Shown here: positions 23,174 to 34,245 of the stretch, one piece after another | How the letters are laid out: each line of letters starts with the position of its first letter | How positions within the stretch are numbered: the stretch's first letter is position 1 | DNA from: Cunninghamia lanceolata | Taxonomy: Eukaryota > Streptophyta > Pinopsida > Cupressales > Cupressaceae | Direction: 5' to 3' | Length of the DNA stretch: 64,000 nt | Assembly (NCBI GenBank): GCA_027924645.1 | Contig: BSBN01000039.1 | Span: 20,062,001-20,126,000 of the forward strand | Position numbers and translations under genes: made by a program | Notes under the pieces: generated by a model | What the model saw: only the letters and a program-made list of their open reading frames with translations | The model's database searches: none | Told to the model about the DNA's origin: nothing

Positions 23174-24960
23174 GTGCAGACAAGGTCTTCTTCTAGAGGT
23201 AACTTCCAATTTGTTGAACTCTCATTTGCTTATAGAAGGAGAAGAACAAGATTATCTAGGTCCCCTATGAGGGAAAATATAAACCATCATTTAAATCATA
23301 CAAGGGCACAGTCCACTCCTCCATTAGATTTTCAGGTTAGATCTCAACATTTAACCAGAACTTTTCATATCCCCTTTGTTATAAACCTGAATATATTTAA
23401 CATGGCAAGGATTTTGCCATTTGTTGCATTTCAAGGAGACAACCCTCTGGCCCTAACCCAGTATGATGACATCCCTACATCAGCCTTGAAGGCTATACCA
23501 TTTTTTAGCAGTGAGAACTCTATCACCCCTGCTAAGCACATCCAAGATGTTGCCAGTGTCTATTTAGTCCGCCATGTCACTGCTGACAACGTGGCCATGA
23601 GATTGCTGGCCTCTTCTTTCAAAGGCAAGGCCTTACAATGGTATAGAGGCCTCCAACCTAATTCAATACACAACTAGGATGACTTGGGCACTAAATTATG
23701 CTAACACTTTGAAGATAGGAGTGACCATTTGTCACTTATGGAATAGTTGGCTTCAATCAAAAGGGCTCCACATGAGTACATGGTAGATTTCAACTACTAT
23801 TTTTAGAAGACATGGGACAGGATCCCTCAGCTGGTGAAGCCCTCTCCTAACACTGCATTTATATATTATTTGAGGTCTTTAAATCCTGACATTGCAGTTA
23901 TGATTCAATCCATGGGTGGAGTTGTCTTGCCTGATGCTTATGATATAGCCATTAGGGTAGAAAATTGCCTAATCCAGGCAGGGAATATTGCTCCAAGGCC
24001 ACCTATACCTCTATTTCAAGAAACCCCTGTCATGTATCCTGCTGCTATTGCTCCAATTGCCACTACAGTAAACCCTATCCCCTCTCTAGCTTCACCTACA
24101 CTTGAACAAATAGAGGAGAGAGATGCTCAGATCAGAAAGTTAACTAATGAGTTGACATTGGCGAGGAGGCATAATTCACAACCAAGACGGCCATATTAGC
24201 AGCCTAATTAGCATTATCAACCCTTCAATCCGGGTTATCAATAGAATAGGCCATCATATCAAAATAGTATGCAAAGACAAGGACATCCTAGCTCAATCAT
24301 ACCACTCAATGCTGTTAATCCTAATGCAGCTACCACTTCAGGGCCCCTTGTGCCGATCCAGAACAATCTAGCTCAAGATAGTGACTGGTGTCACCCTTGC
24401 AATCAACCACATGACCAAAATTTTTGCCAAGGAGGACATTTCTGTCACTCTTTGACAGTGCAAGATCAACCATCAAGCTCAGAGAATTAGGTTAACATCA
24501 ACCAAGGAGTGGTTGACAGTCAAGAACAAATATAAAATGATGCAACTCTAATGAATTGGACTTGTGATGATCACTGTTGTGTTAATCAAAGTTCTGGTCC
24601 GATTGCATTCAATACAAGATCAAAGAGAAGGGTTGTTAAAGACACATCAGTGCCTGCAATCAGCCAATCACCTATTCCTAATGTAAACCGAATCCAATCT
24701 GTAAAGGAAAAGGTGCCTATTGTTTCATCAAAACAAGCAGATCCTGTTGGTAAGGCTAACTCAGCCTCAACAGTCAGACCAAGTGAAGAACAACAAAATA
24801 GAAGTGACCCTGTAGTCACTAAAACATCTCATAAGGGTAGCCAAACACCTTTCAATATAGTGGAGCAGATGAAGAAAAAAAACATAGGCGTCAGCATGTG
24901 GGATGCATTGCTGATTCCATCTCAAAGGAACCTGCTCCAGGAGGCTCTAACTAATATCAG
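23174..24960 (+). pseudogene. Gypsy gag, with stops
   Basis: The frame begins QTRSSSRGNFQF and includes the gag core (ITPAKHIQDVASVYLVRHV, LLASSFKGKALQWYRGL), a helical segment near 24100-24180 and a zinc-finger-like CHPCNQPHDQNFC at about 24392-24430. One frame is kept throughout, with stops at 23675 and several between 23699 and 24540. Gag forms the particle that holds element RNA. No clear ATG decides the start. Confidence 0.75.
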
Positions 24961-25049
24961 TCATGACGGTGCATAATTATCAAGTGAAAGGACTGCTGCC
25001 CCAATTAATCTATGTCAGCCCAAGGAAGAGGTAAGTACAAGAAAAGCTA

Positions 25050-25600
25050 AGAAGCCCCCTCCATTCTATGTTTCCCTAGTCATAGGTGATAAATTGTTGC
25101 ATAACTGTATGATAGATTCAGGGGCGAGTACCTCTGTCATGCCAAAGGTCATTGCTGAGAAGTTAGAAATAGAGTATGAGCCTGTAAGCAAAGGTGTAGT
25201 TCAATTAGATGGTACTGCTATTAAAACAGTAGGTGTTATTAAAGGCCTAGAGCTTACCTTACATGCATGCCCTGGCTGCTCTGTTTCACAAGACATATCT
25301 GTTATTAAGCTCCCTACATACTTTGGTATCTATTTGTCTAGGGATTTCACTGCAAAAATAGGTGGATATTTGTCATCTGACTGGTCACATATGTTTTTTA
25401 GAACCAGATATGGTACCAAAGTGACCATTAGGGCCGAACCAATTGCCAATGACCACATAGTACCCTACTTTCCAAACCCTGACAACATGAATTGTACAAT
25501 ACATGAGTTGGAGGAAAAAGATAACAATAGACATGAGGTTGCCACTCCTGTGGATGAAGTACCAGATATCCTACTTGATGAATGGGTTGATTGTTTTTAG
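25050..25600 (+). pseudogene. Gypsy aspartic protease
   Basis: PPPFYVSLVIGDKLLHNC leads into MIDSGASTSVMP with the catalytic Asp in DSGAS. The rest of the retropepsin fold and an acidic linker (DEVPDILLDEWVDCF) follow, ending in TAG at 25598. It is in the same frame as gag and would cleave the Gag-Pol polyprotein. Confidence 0.8.
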
Positions 25601-25699
25601 TTTGACACTCCTGAGTATATAGAGGATACATGGCTAGGTATTTATTGTATCCATGAAGAAGATGCTACTATCCCTAATCTTGAAAAGGAAAAATCAGAT

Positions 25700-26284
25700 C
25701 CAGGTGGGATATGGCAGATGTATTTTGATAGCTCCAGAAGAAAAAATGGAGCAAGTGCTGGGGTTGTACTGATTTCACCCCAAAAATAAAGTTATTTCTC
25801 TTCATTCAGACTACAATTCAACTGTACTAACAATGTGGCTGAATATGAAGCCTTGATTCAGGGCATACAGCTAGCTAAAAAAAGAGGAATACAAATGTTA
25901 CAAGTATTTGGTGACAGTGAACTTATTGTTCACCAAGTCAGAAAGTTAAGTGCTTCAAAGAATGACTTGCTAAAGTCATACAAACACAGAGTCTGGGACC
26001 TGATTGAGGACTTTGATGCTTTCAACATTCATGCCATCCCTAGGCAGAAAAACAAGGATGCTGATAGGTTAACTACAGTTGGCGCCCAATTTGATATCCC
26101 TCAAAATGTCAAACAAATTTCATATCAGCATATAAAGATTTTGGTTAGGCTTGTTGTGCTTGACAATGTGATAAGCTGGCAAGTGTTTGAAAGCGACCAG
26201 CAAATTGTGAACTTTTTGCAAGATGAGGCAGAGTTTGTGGCAAAAATCAGTCAGTATTACAAGAACAATATGGTGACCAGGTGA
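25700..26284 (+). pseudogene. Archaeal-type RNase H between protease and RT
   Basis: GGIWQMYFDSS, NNVAEYEALIQGIQ, VFGDSELIVHQV and RQKNKDADRL give the D-E-D-D set of an active-looking RNase H. It is most like the Tat aRNH (compare MYFDGS, NNVAKYEAL, MYGDSQL in the element at 1072). It lies after the protease in the same frame, and the pre-RT linker (FNDLIAWDYRDLKW) comes after it, so it is upstream of RT. One TAA interrupts it near 25787, and a frame change near 26270 separates it from RT. Confidence 0.8.
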
Positions 26285-26289
26285 TCCAA

Positions 26290-27380
26290 CTAAAAACCAA
26301 CAAATTTCCTAGAGGCCTGATCACCCTAGAAGACATGTTTGGGCCTGATGATTAGCAAAAGAAAGAAAAGATGAATATGACAGTAAAGAAGCAAGACTAT
26401 GAAGAGGTAGAGGTTGCACATGGCTAATTTCTAGAACATGGTAAGGTAAATACTCAAGTTCAAAGGTAAGGTTTCATTAAACTTTCTGATGAATTTAATG
26501 ATCTAATTGCTTGGGATTATAGGGATTTGAAGTGGTTTGATCTTGGTTTAATCTAGCATACTATCGACCTAGACCCTAATGCCGAGCCTGTCCGCTAAAA
26601 GCAAATGCCTGTCAATCCTAAAATACAACCATTAATGAGAAAGAACCTATCCAAACTCATAGAGGCTAAGATCATTTATCCTATTAAACATTCCTCTTGG
26701 GTAGCCAACTTAGTTCCAGTTAGGAAGAAGAATGGAGAGATTAGACTATGTGTGGACCTTAGAGATTTAAACAAGGCCTCACTGAAGAACCACTATCCAC
26801 TCCCTTCCATGGAGCAGATCCTACAAATAGTAGCAGGCAATAAGAGGTTCTTACTCCTAGATGGCTACTCAGGCTACAATCAGATTCTTGTAAAAGAATC
26901 AAATTAGTACAAAATGGCCTTTACCACTAAATGGGGTACTTTGGCCTATCAAAAGATGCCTTTTGGACTAACAAATGCTGGAGCCACCTTTCAAAGGGCA
27001 ATGGATTTGGCTTTCAAAGGCCTGATCAATGATCTTATCTTAGTATATCTTGATGATTTAACAGTATATTCCAAGCATGCAGCCGACCATTTGGGTCATT
27101 TAAGAAAAGTCTTTGAAAGATGCAGAGAGTTTAGGATATCATTAAATCTAAAGAAGTGTATATTTGTTGTCCCTAAAGGTAAATTGCTAGGACATGTAGT
27201 ATCCAAAGAAGGATTGGCCATTGATCCAAAGAGAACAAGCACCATTCTTGCTCTTCCCCTTCCCAACCATAAGAAAGGTCTGTAGAGTTTCGTGGGGAAG
27301 ATCAATTTTGTGAGAAGGTTCATACCTAATTTTTCCTCAATAGAAAAACCCCTCACAGCTATGCTAAAGAAGAATGCTAC
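26290..27380 (+). pseudogene. Gypsy reverse transcriptase
   Basis: The pre-RT linker (LEDMFGPDD, FNDLIAWDYRDLK) leads into KLIEAKIIYPIKHSSWVANL, LCVDLRDLNKAS, LLLDGYSGYNQI with the first catalytic Asp, MPFGLTNAGATFQRAM and VYLDDLTVYS with the YLDD box. The catalytic triad is intact. Stops lie at 26578, 26905 and 27283. It copies element RNA into DNA in the cytoplasmic particle. Confidence 0.88.
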
Positions 27381-27389
27381 CTTCACATG

Positions 27390-28083
27390 GTCTAAATAAG
27401 GTAGGGACAGTTTCAAGGCTGTCAAACAAGCTATTGCACAAGCTCCTACACTGATAAACCCTAATTATGAGAAAGATTTCATTATTTATGCCTTTGGAGG
27501 CAAAGAGGGTATATCAGCTATCCTGACACAACAAAATGAGAAGTTGGAGCAACCAATTGCTTTCTTCAGCCAGCCTCTCAAGGATTATGAGATGAATTAT
27601 GACTTCATAGAAAGACAAGTATTTGTTGTGGTCAAAGCCTTGAAGAAATTCAGACACATGGTCTCAAATAGAAAGATTCAGCTGATGGTGAATCACCCTA
27701 GCATCAAAGAGTTTCTCCTGAGCAAGGATATTAACAAGAAAAGAGCTAGGTGGATCACCAAGGTAATGGAGTATGACATCAATGTTAGCATTACCAGATT
27801 GATCCACAGTAAAGGTCTGTGTGAACAAATGGCAGCAGATGTCAAAGCTAGAAGTGATGCTGTATATGTTCAAGAGCAAGTGCAATCAGTTGAGCCTCAT
27901 ACTCTGACTGACTGGCATCACGACATGATCACATTCCTACAATTAGGTAGATGTCCAGATGGATTGAATCAATCAAAAAGAAGGTATTTCAGACTTCAAT
28001 CCATCCCTTATGCTATTATTGATGGTGTCTTGTTTAGAAGAGACATCAATGGAGTTCTTCTTAGGTGTATAATGCAAAATTAG
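27390..28083 (+). pseudogene. Gypsy RNase H (degenerate) and integrase N-terminal part
   Basis: FIIYAFGGKEGISAILTQ takes the place of the usual Asp-bearing strand, so the first catalytic Asp is lost. The Glu is kept in NYDFIERQVF, and the next Asp has become Asn in VNHPSIKEFL. The fold looks present without its active site. The frame continues without a domain boundary into the integrase N-terminal region and ends in TAG at 28081. Confidence 0.75.
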
Positions 28084-29143
28084 ACTTCAAGAGTACTAGA
28101 AGAATTTCATAATGGCCCTGCTGGTGGCCACTATTCTCCTAGAACAACTGCAATGAAAATCATGAGGGCTGAGTTTATTCAGTGATGCTCATAAGTGGAT
28201 CAGAAATTGTAAAGAATGTGCATTATTTGCTAGAAAGCAGAGACTAGCGGCTCTTCCCCTTAATCCAATCAAAACAGAGAAGCCTTTTGCTCAATGGGGT
28301 TTAGCCTTCATTGGGGTAATCAATCCCCCTTCCAGTGCAGGTCATAAATGGATCCTTATAGCCACTAATTATTTTACTAGATGGACAGAGGCAGTTGCAT
28401 TGAAGGATGCTACAGAGGCATTTGTTGTGGATTTCCTTGAAGGTATAGCCACAAGGTTTGGTGTGCCATCCACCATCATTTCTGATAATGCTAAGGCCTT
28501 CATCGGTGTAAAGGTCAGTGAATGGGCACTGAATCATGGAGTGTACATGAAGACCTCATCAAACTACTATCCTCAGGGCAATGGTTTGGCTGAGTCCAAC
28601 AAAAACTTAATCAGGATTATCAAGAAGACAATAGAAGATAATCAAAGGACTTGGCATTCCAAGTTAAAGACTGCTCTTTGGGCTGATAGAATCACTCCCA
28701 AGAGAGCCATAGGCAATTCCCCTTTCATGCTGGTATATAGAAGGGAAGCAAGAGTTCCATTATCACTAGAGTTGCCTTCTCTTGAGTTAGCACACCAGCT
28801 GGAATTAATGGAAGATGATGACATGATGATCAGACTTGTAGAGTTGAATGAACTCATAGAGAAGAGAGATGCTGCTATGAAGACTCTTGAGGCTCATCAA
28901 GATCAGGTTAAGAGAACCTTTGACAGAAAATCTACTGATAGAACATTCAGTGAAGGAGATATAGTGCTGAAGTGGGATGCAGATAGAGCCAAAGCTAGAA
29001 GACATTCAAAGTTTGATGTCTTGTGGAGTGGCCCTTACATCATCATCAGTTGCAAGCAACCTAATGCATTTCAAATTTCTAGGCTGAATGGTGAGGTTCT
29101 GCCAATCCCAGTTAATGGGATCCATCTCAAACCTTACCATTAA
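28084..29143 (+). pseudogene. Gypsy integrase
   Basis: EEFHNGPAGGHYS and CKECALFARKQ form the zinc region. A frame change near 28180 lies between them. In the core the first Asp is replaced by Ala (WGLAFIG instead of WGLDFIG). ISDNAKAF and GLAESNKNLI keep the second Asp and the Glu. The C-terminal part (FDRKSTDRTF, SEGDIVLKWD, FDVLWSGPYII) is open to TAA at 29141. It would insert the DNA copy, but the Ala change should disable it. Confidence 0.87.
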
Positions 29144-29390
29144 GGCTAGTATGAGAGTTTGTATATATTGTTTTAGGTTTTATTTTTTAGTTTTAGGTTT
29201 CCCATTTTCCTAAGTGCTCTTGTACAGGCTGTATTGTCATTAGGAGAATGCGGGCTCTTTTCCCTTTTTGTGTTTTGGAGGAAGGTTCCAGTTTTCCAGC
29301 ATGTTTTAGACTTGACTCTTTGCCCAATGGATGCATAAGGCCACTGATCTAATGTTTAGTAGGAAAACATCCCCGAGAGGTCACCAAAAA

Positions 29391-31727
29391 TGTTGTCATA
29401 ATTTTCTTGGCCCCAAAATATTCCTATCCCCCTCTTTCTATCAAAGAAATCTGATCAAAGAAAGCCTAAATAGAAAGAGGAAAGTCTTAAATCCTGCATT
29501 TCCCCATGATGTGCCTTTCAAAATTTCCCAAAATCTTGCTTGGGGTATCCTTGCAGAAAACCCAGAAAAACCCAGAAATCCTTAAGCTTCAAGTGCCTTC
29601 CATTGCAGAGATTTCTCAGTTTTATACTTAGTCATTTTATATGCATCTGAGGGTGACATCATCTTCTGTTTGGGGGTTTTCTATCTTTTTGATGCAGGAG
29701 CATCCAGAGGTGTAAGGGTAATCTTGTATCACCCAAAAAGAAGTTAATTCAAAACCATTGTAGTTATTTTCATTTCTTTCCATAATTAGTGTTTTTTGGT
29801 TCCATAATATCCAGAATAATAATGTAAGACTTTCAGTTTTTCCAAAACTGCTAAAAATAGCGACTTGCCTATTTTGGAAAGTGTACCTGCTATTTTTAGA
29901 AAGTTTGAATTTGGGTATGTAATGAAGCAAAAACTTCCAGAAAGTTACATAACAGAAATATAAGACCTTTGGCGAAGGAATCAGGCAAAGATCATTTGTG
30001 AGCTGAAAGATATTAAAGTTTTTGTTTTCTGAAAAGCCCTTGAAAATTTATAGAACGAGATATGAGGCACTAAAACATCTCATAACATCTCACAAAGTTG
30101 ATGAAAATCCATTTATGAATTTTTGACGTGATAGTTCACATCGTGAGCTTTCCGGCGCTTAAAACGGTTCGTCAATCGGACAATCGGATCAAAAGTTATG
30201 CTTCCCGGAAGTTGACCTACTTTTGGAGGGAGTTGCAAATTTTGAAATTTAGCTGGAGACCACCAAAAAATGCTATTTATGACTATTTTGGGAACCCTAG
30301 GCAGTAGTAGAGTTAAGGGGGCCAGTGTAGAGTCAAGAATAGGTGGGAAAACAGAAACCCTAGCTGATTTGGTGTTACAGAAGGCTGAAGATTCTAGAGT
30401 CTTGAGGTTGGGAAAGCTGTAATGTGTTACAACCAATAGAGGATTCATCCTATGATTGTAATTGAGCTTCTGTAATGTAATGAGTTGCCCAGTTCAATAA
30501 AAGAAAATTCTATTTGTTGTGTTCAATATCTGTTATTGTGTGTTTTGTGATTTACCCCCTTCATCAAGTGGTATCAGAGCAAGGGTTCCTGAGTGTATAG
30601 GCAGATCGCCGACCGTGAGGTAGTTTGCACCAGGACCTGAGGTTGTGGGTTTGCTGCGGAGGTCAAGATGCCTCCACGAAGAAATTGTGTTGGGAGGAAT
30701 GCTTTGACGGAAGAGGGTTTTGGAGCCCTACAAAGGCAAATCGATGCATTTCAAGAGGAGTTGCGAAGAGGGTTTGATCTAAGAACAAGAGAAGAAAACT
30801 AAGATGAAGCTGAAGAAGAGCTATCTGAGGAAGAGCAAGAAGCTACAGGAGATCTTGCAGAAGTTAGGTTGTTAAGGGCCATTTTGAAGATCGGAAAGAG
30901 GCCCAGAATCGAAGTTTCTACATATTCTAGAGATTTGAATCGGGAATAGCTCATTGATTGGATCAATGACATGGAGGAGTATTTTGAGTATGAAGATGTG
31001 GAGGACCCAGATCGGGTCAAGTTTGCAAAAACAAAGTTGAAGGGCCACGCCAGTATTTGGTGGAAGGAGGTCCAATTAGAGACAGAGCCCATGGGGAGAA
31101 TATTTTGAGTATGAAGAAAGTTCTGGTGATGATATTTTCTGACAGAGCCCATGGGGAGAATTCATTGTAATTGACTTAGGTCAAATGCAAAATGCTATAT
31201 ATGCATGAACATGAGATGTAAAAAAGGTTGGAAGATTTAGTAATCTATGCTTCTGATTCCAAACAGAGCATTCCTCTACTGTAACCTTGCCTTCTGATTA
31301 AATACATGCTGGTTATTTTACCTCTTCATGCTATTTTGACTCTATCTGATCTAAGAATGATGTGTTTGTGAATGTTTAATTCCTTCTAATCATCTCTTGC
31401 TCCTTGCCTCTATTAAAATCAGCTTGATCTGTGTATGTTTATTGGTTGTATCTAGTTATTTTTTGCATTTTCTCAGTTTTGTGCGGGCTATTTTATTCAA
31501 CCTGGTTTATCACCCCTTTCATTTCATGTTCCTTCTACCCTTTTTCCCTGCAGCTTTAGCACTAGGTTTAGATATATTTCTCTAAGTATTAGGCTTAGAA
31601 TGAGGAACCAACCTTCTTTGGAGGTCTGATCTTAATTTGCAAAGTTCTACACTTTCGAGATCATTCCCATTGTGTCATTAGAATGCTTGGACTCTCTCTA
31701 AGTAGGCTGCAATTCTATGTGACAACA
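29391..31727 (+). repeat. 3' LTR of gypsy element, mosaic with a foreign gag start
   Basis: Outer parts match the 5' LTR (29391-29603 and about 31121-31727). The middle, 29604-31120, differs completely. It contains LTR-like sequence of another family, a primer site TGGTATCAGAGC (30569-30580) and the start of a second gypsy gag (30668-31090). A 21-base piece, GACAGAGCCCATGGGG and on, occurs twice (31081 and 31140), and TATTTTGAGTATGAAGA from the gag recurs near 31100. Confidence 0.8.
30668..31090 (+). pseudogene. Foreign gypsy gag fragment inside the 3' LTR
   Basis: From ATG 30668: MPPRRNCVGRNALTEEGFGA, an acidic stretch with a stop near 30799, then INDMEEYFEYEDVEDPD and VKFAKTKLKGHASIWWKEVQ, the standard Retrotrans_gag motif of chromovirus-type gypsy elements. 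The gag of the host element (23174) is a different type. Only the first 140 or so codons are present. Confidence 0.8.
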
Positions 31728-32900
31728 ATGACCATAGGTTGTTGCTTACTCTTCCAACTAATAGCACCACCAAACATAGTGAACACATAAGCACTAGTGG
31801 ATCTCCTACTGTCAATGTCACCTGTTTAATCTAAATCCACAAATCCTTGAATACAAAGTGAATGCCGAGGTCCTATAAGATAAGCATGATAAAATAAGGA
31901 ATACTCAGAAGTACCTCACAAATATCTAAACACTCCTCACTGCATCTTAATGTACCCATCCAGGATTATGCATAAACCTACTAAGGACTCCTACTACTTG
32001 GGCAATGTTTGGTCTTGTACAGACCATGGCATAGATCAAGCTGCCAACTGCTCTAGCATAAGGAAATCTTCTCATATCCCCCATATCTAAAGGAGACTTC
32101 AGATAATCTGCAACAGATAACTTTGTCCCCATCATAACAGGAACTCTCAACGGTCTACAAGCTGCCATGCTGAATCTCTCCAACATGGTGTTCACATACT
32201 TACTCTGGCCTAACCAAAGTTTTATGTTAGCTCTATCTCTTCTGATTTCCATTACAAGAATGTACCTGGCTACCCCTAGATCTTTCATCTCAAACTGTGC
32301 TGACAATTGAGACTTCAAATTAGAAATCAAACTTTTACCATTCCCAATGAACAACATATCATCAACATATAATGCAATAATCAAAATATGATCATTATCC
32401 ATTTTATAATAAACACAATGATCTGATTTCAATCTTAGAAATCTCAAACTCAACACAAAGGCATCAAATTTCTAGTACCACATCTTAGGAGATTGCTTCA
32501 AACCATGAAAAGACATTTTCAACTTGCAAACCAAATTTTCTTTACCTTTTACCATGTAATTTGGCTGTGACATATAGATTTCTTCCTCCAAGTCACCATG
32601 AAGGAAAGCTGTCTTCACATCCATTTGTTCAACTTCTAAATCGTATGCTGCAGAAAGTGAACAAGAATCTGATAGATGTCATCTTTGCAACGGGAGAGAA
32701 AATCTCACCATAATCTATTCCCTTAACTTGGGAATAACCCTTTGCGAACAACCTTGCCTTAAATTTCTCAACACTGCCATCTAAACTAAACTTCTTCTTG
32801 AACACCCATATGCATCCAACAAGTTTATGTCCATTAGGTATGGGTACCAGATCACAAGTATTATTTTTCTTCAAGGAAGCCATCTCTTCTTCCATGGCCT
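31728..32900 (-). pseudogene. Copia element 2 reverse transcriptase and RNase H start
   Basis: On the minus strand: [79 protein letters not shown], then IIALYVDDMLFIGNGKSL with the YVDD box and VGSLIYAMVCTRPNIAQ, leading to the RNase H start MFGGAISWKSKQQPM. Frame changes occur near 32640 and 32460. The remainder of RNase H is at 20486-20836. Confidence 0.87.
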
Positions 32901-33169
32901 CTTTCTAGGAATCTACATCACTCATACCCATAGCCTCCCTTATGGTCTTAGGCTCATCAGTGTTAGAAATCAAAGAAAAAATACAACTGGAATCATGTAA
33001 TGGATAACCAAACCTATCGGGTTGTCACCTTATCACGTGGACATCCTCAAAAGTTGAGGTTGAGGTTCTTCTTCTTCTTTTAAAATTTTAGAGCTACTAG
33101 AGCTCTCTTCATCATTAGGTCCAACAGATGTCTTCAGTTCAACTTTCTCAAGGGTGGAAAGAAATTTGA

Positions 33170-34192
33170 ACCACATCCTCTTTCTTCTCTTATTTCTTTG
33201 GTTGTAGAGCAATAGAAGAAGGATTAAGCTCTCTGAAGATCACACTTCTACTATACAAAACTCTCTCATCCACTAGATCCCAAAGCTTGTATCCTTTCAC
33301 ATTGATGCCATAACCGATTAAGATACACTTCACAGCGTTGTTCTCCAACTTAGACCTCTTCTCCTTAGGCACGTGTGCATATGCTTCACAACCAAATACT
33401 TGAATGTGTCTCAATGAAGGCTTTTTACGAGACCACACCTCCATAGGTATCTTATCAATTGGTGTTGATGTAGGAGACCTATTAACCAGGTAACAAGAGG
33501 TAGCAATAGCTTCAACCCAGAACTTTTGTTCAAGGCTAGATCCACGTAGCATACTCCTATCCCTCTCCATCAATGTTTTGTTCATCGTTTATGCAACTCC
33601 ATTCTGCTGAGGAGTATACAGAGTTGTCTTATGCCTCTTAATACCATGTTCTTTATATAACTTGTCAAAATCTACTGAACAAAACTCATCACCATTGTCA
33701 ATCCTCAAACACTTAATCTTTCTATCCTTCTGATTCTCTACAAGAGCTTTGAACTCTTTGAATCTAGTAAAGACTTCATATTTTATTCTAAGGAAATACA
33801 CCCATGTTCTTCTATTGTAATCATCAATGAATGAAACAAAGTAAATATATTTTGAAATCGAAGGAACATTAATAGGACCAAATACATCAGAATGAATCAA
33901 GGCCAACACCTCATAAGATTTGTGAGAACTAGAATAAAACTAAATGGTTTTGTTTTTCATAAATGCAATGTTCAAAAAAATCAAACTCAAGGTTATAATC
34001 ATTCATACCCTCAACAAGATATTTATTTTTTAGAGTCCTCAAACCCTTTTCACCAATCTGACCAAGCCTTTGGTGCCATAACATTATCTTCTCAACTGGA
34101 AGTTTCATCTCCATAGAATGAGCACCCTTAGGCACCCATAAAGCACAACCATCAGAAGTAGATGCAATAGTCCTCTTCGCAACTGGTTCCAA
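33170..34192 (-). pseudogene. Copia element 2 integrase
   Basis: On the minus strand: LWHQRLGQIGEKGL (the second zinc His has become Gln), FEHCIYEKQ (one of the paired Cys is lost), LIHSDVFGPI and LRIDNGDEF with two catalytic Asp. At NGVA the expected ERMN reads stop-T-M-N, so the codon of the catalytic Glu is a TAA (33589-33591). The C-terminal part (WVEAIATSCYLVNRSPTS, VFGCEAYAHVPKEKRSK) is open to about 33190. Confidence 0.87.
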
Positions 34193-34245
34193 TGGTGAGA
34201 TGAAGACTCTAAAGTTCTCTTCTTTGAAACAAAGGCACTATTGCA

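Larger units (their letters stand above)
20837..31727 (+). mobile_element. Ty3/gypsy element with RNase H ahead of RT, 10.9 kb
   Basis: Ends are TGTTGTCAT and TGACAACA, with LTRs at 20837-23014 and 29391-31727. Flanking pentamers are GTGAC (left) and ATGAC (right), a target duplication with one change. The internal order is gag, protease, archaeal-type RNase H, RT, gypsy RNase H, integrase. All parts carry stops and there are two frame changes. It sits in the RNase H of copia element 2. Confidence 0.88.

Noticed and set aside
25050..29143. Endogenous plant pararetrovirus
   Set aside because: The RT is followed by a gypsy-type integrase and bounded by LTRs. No movement or coat protein is seen.
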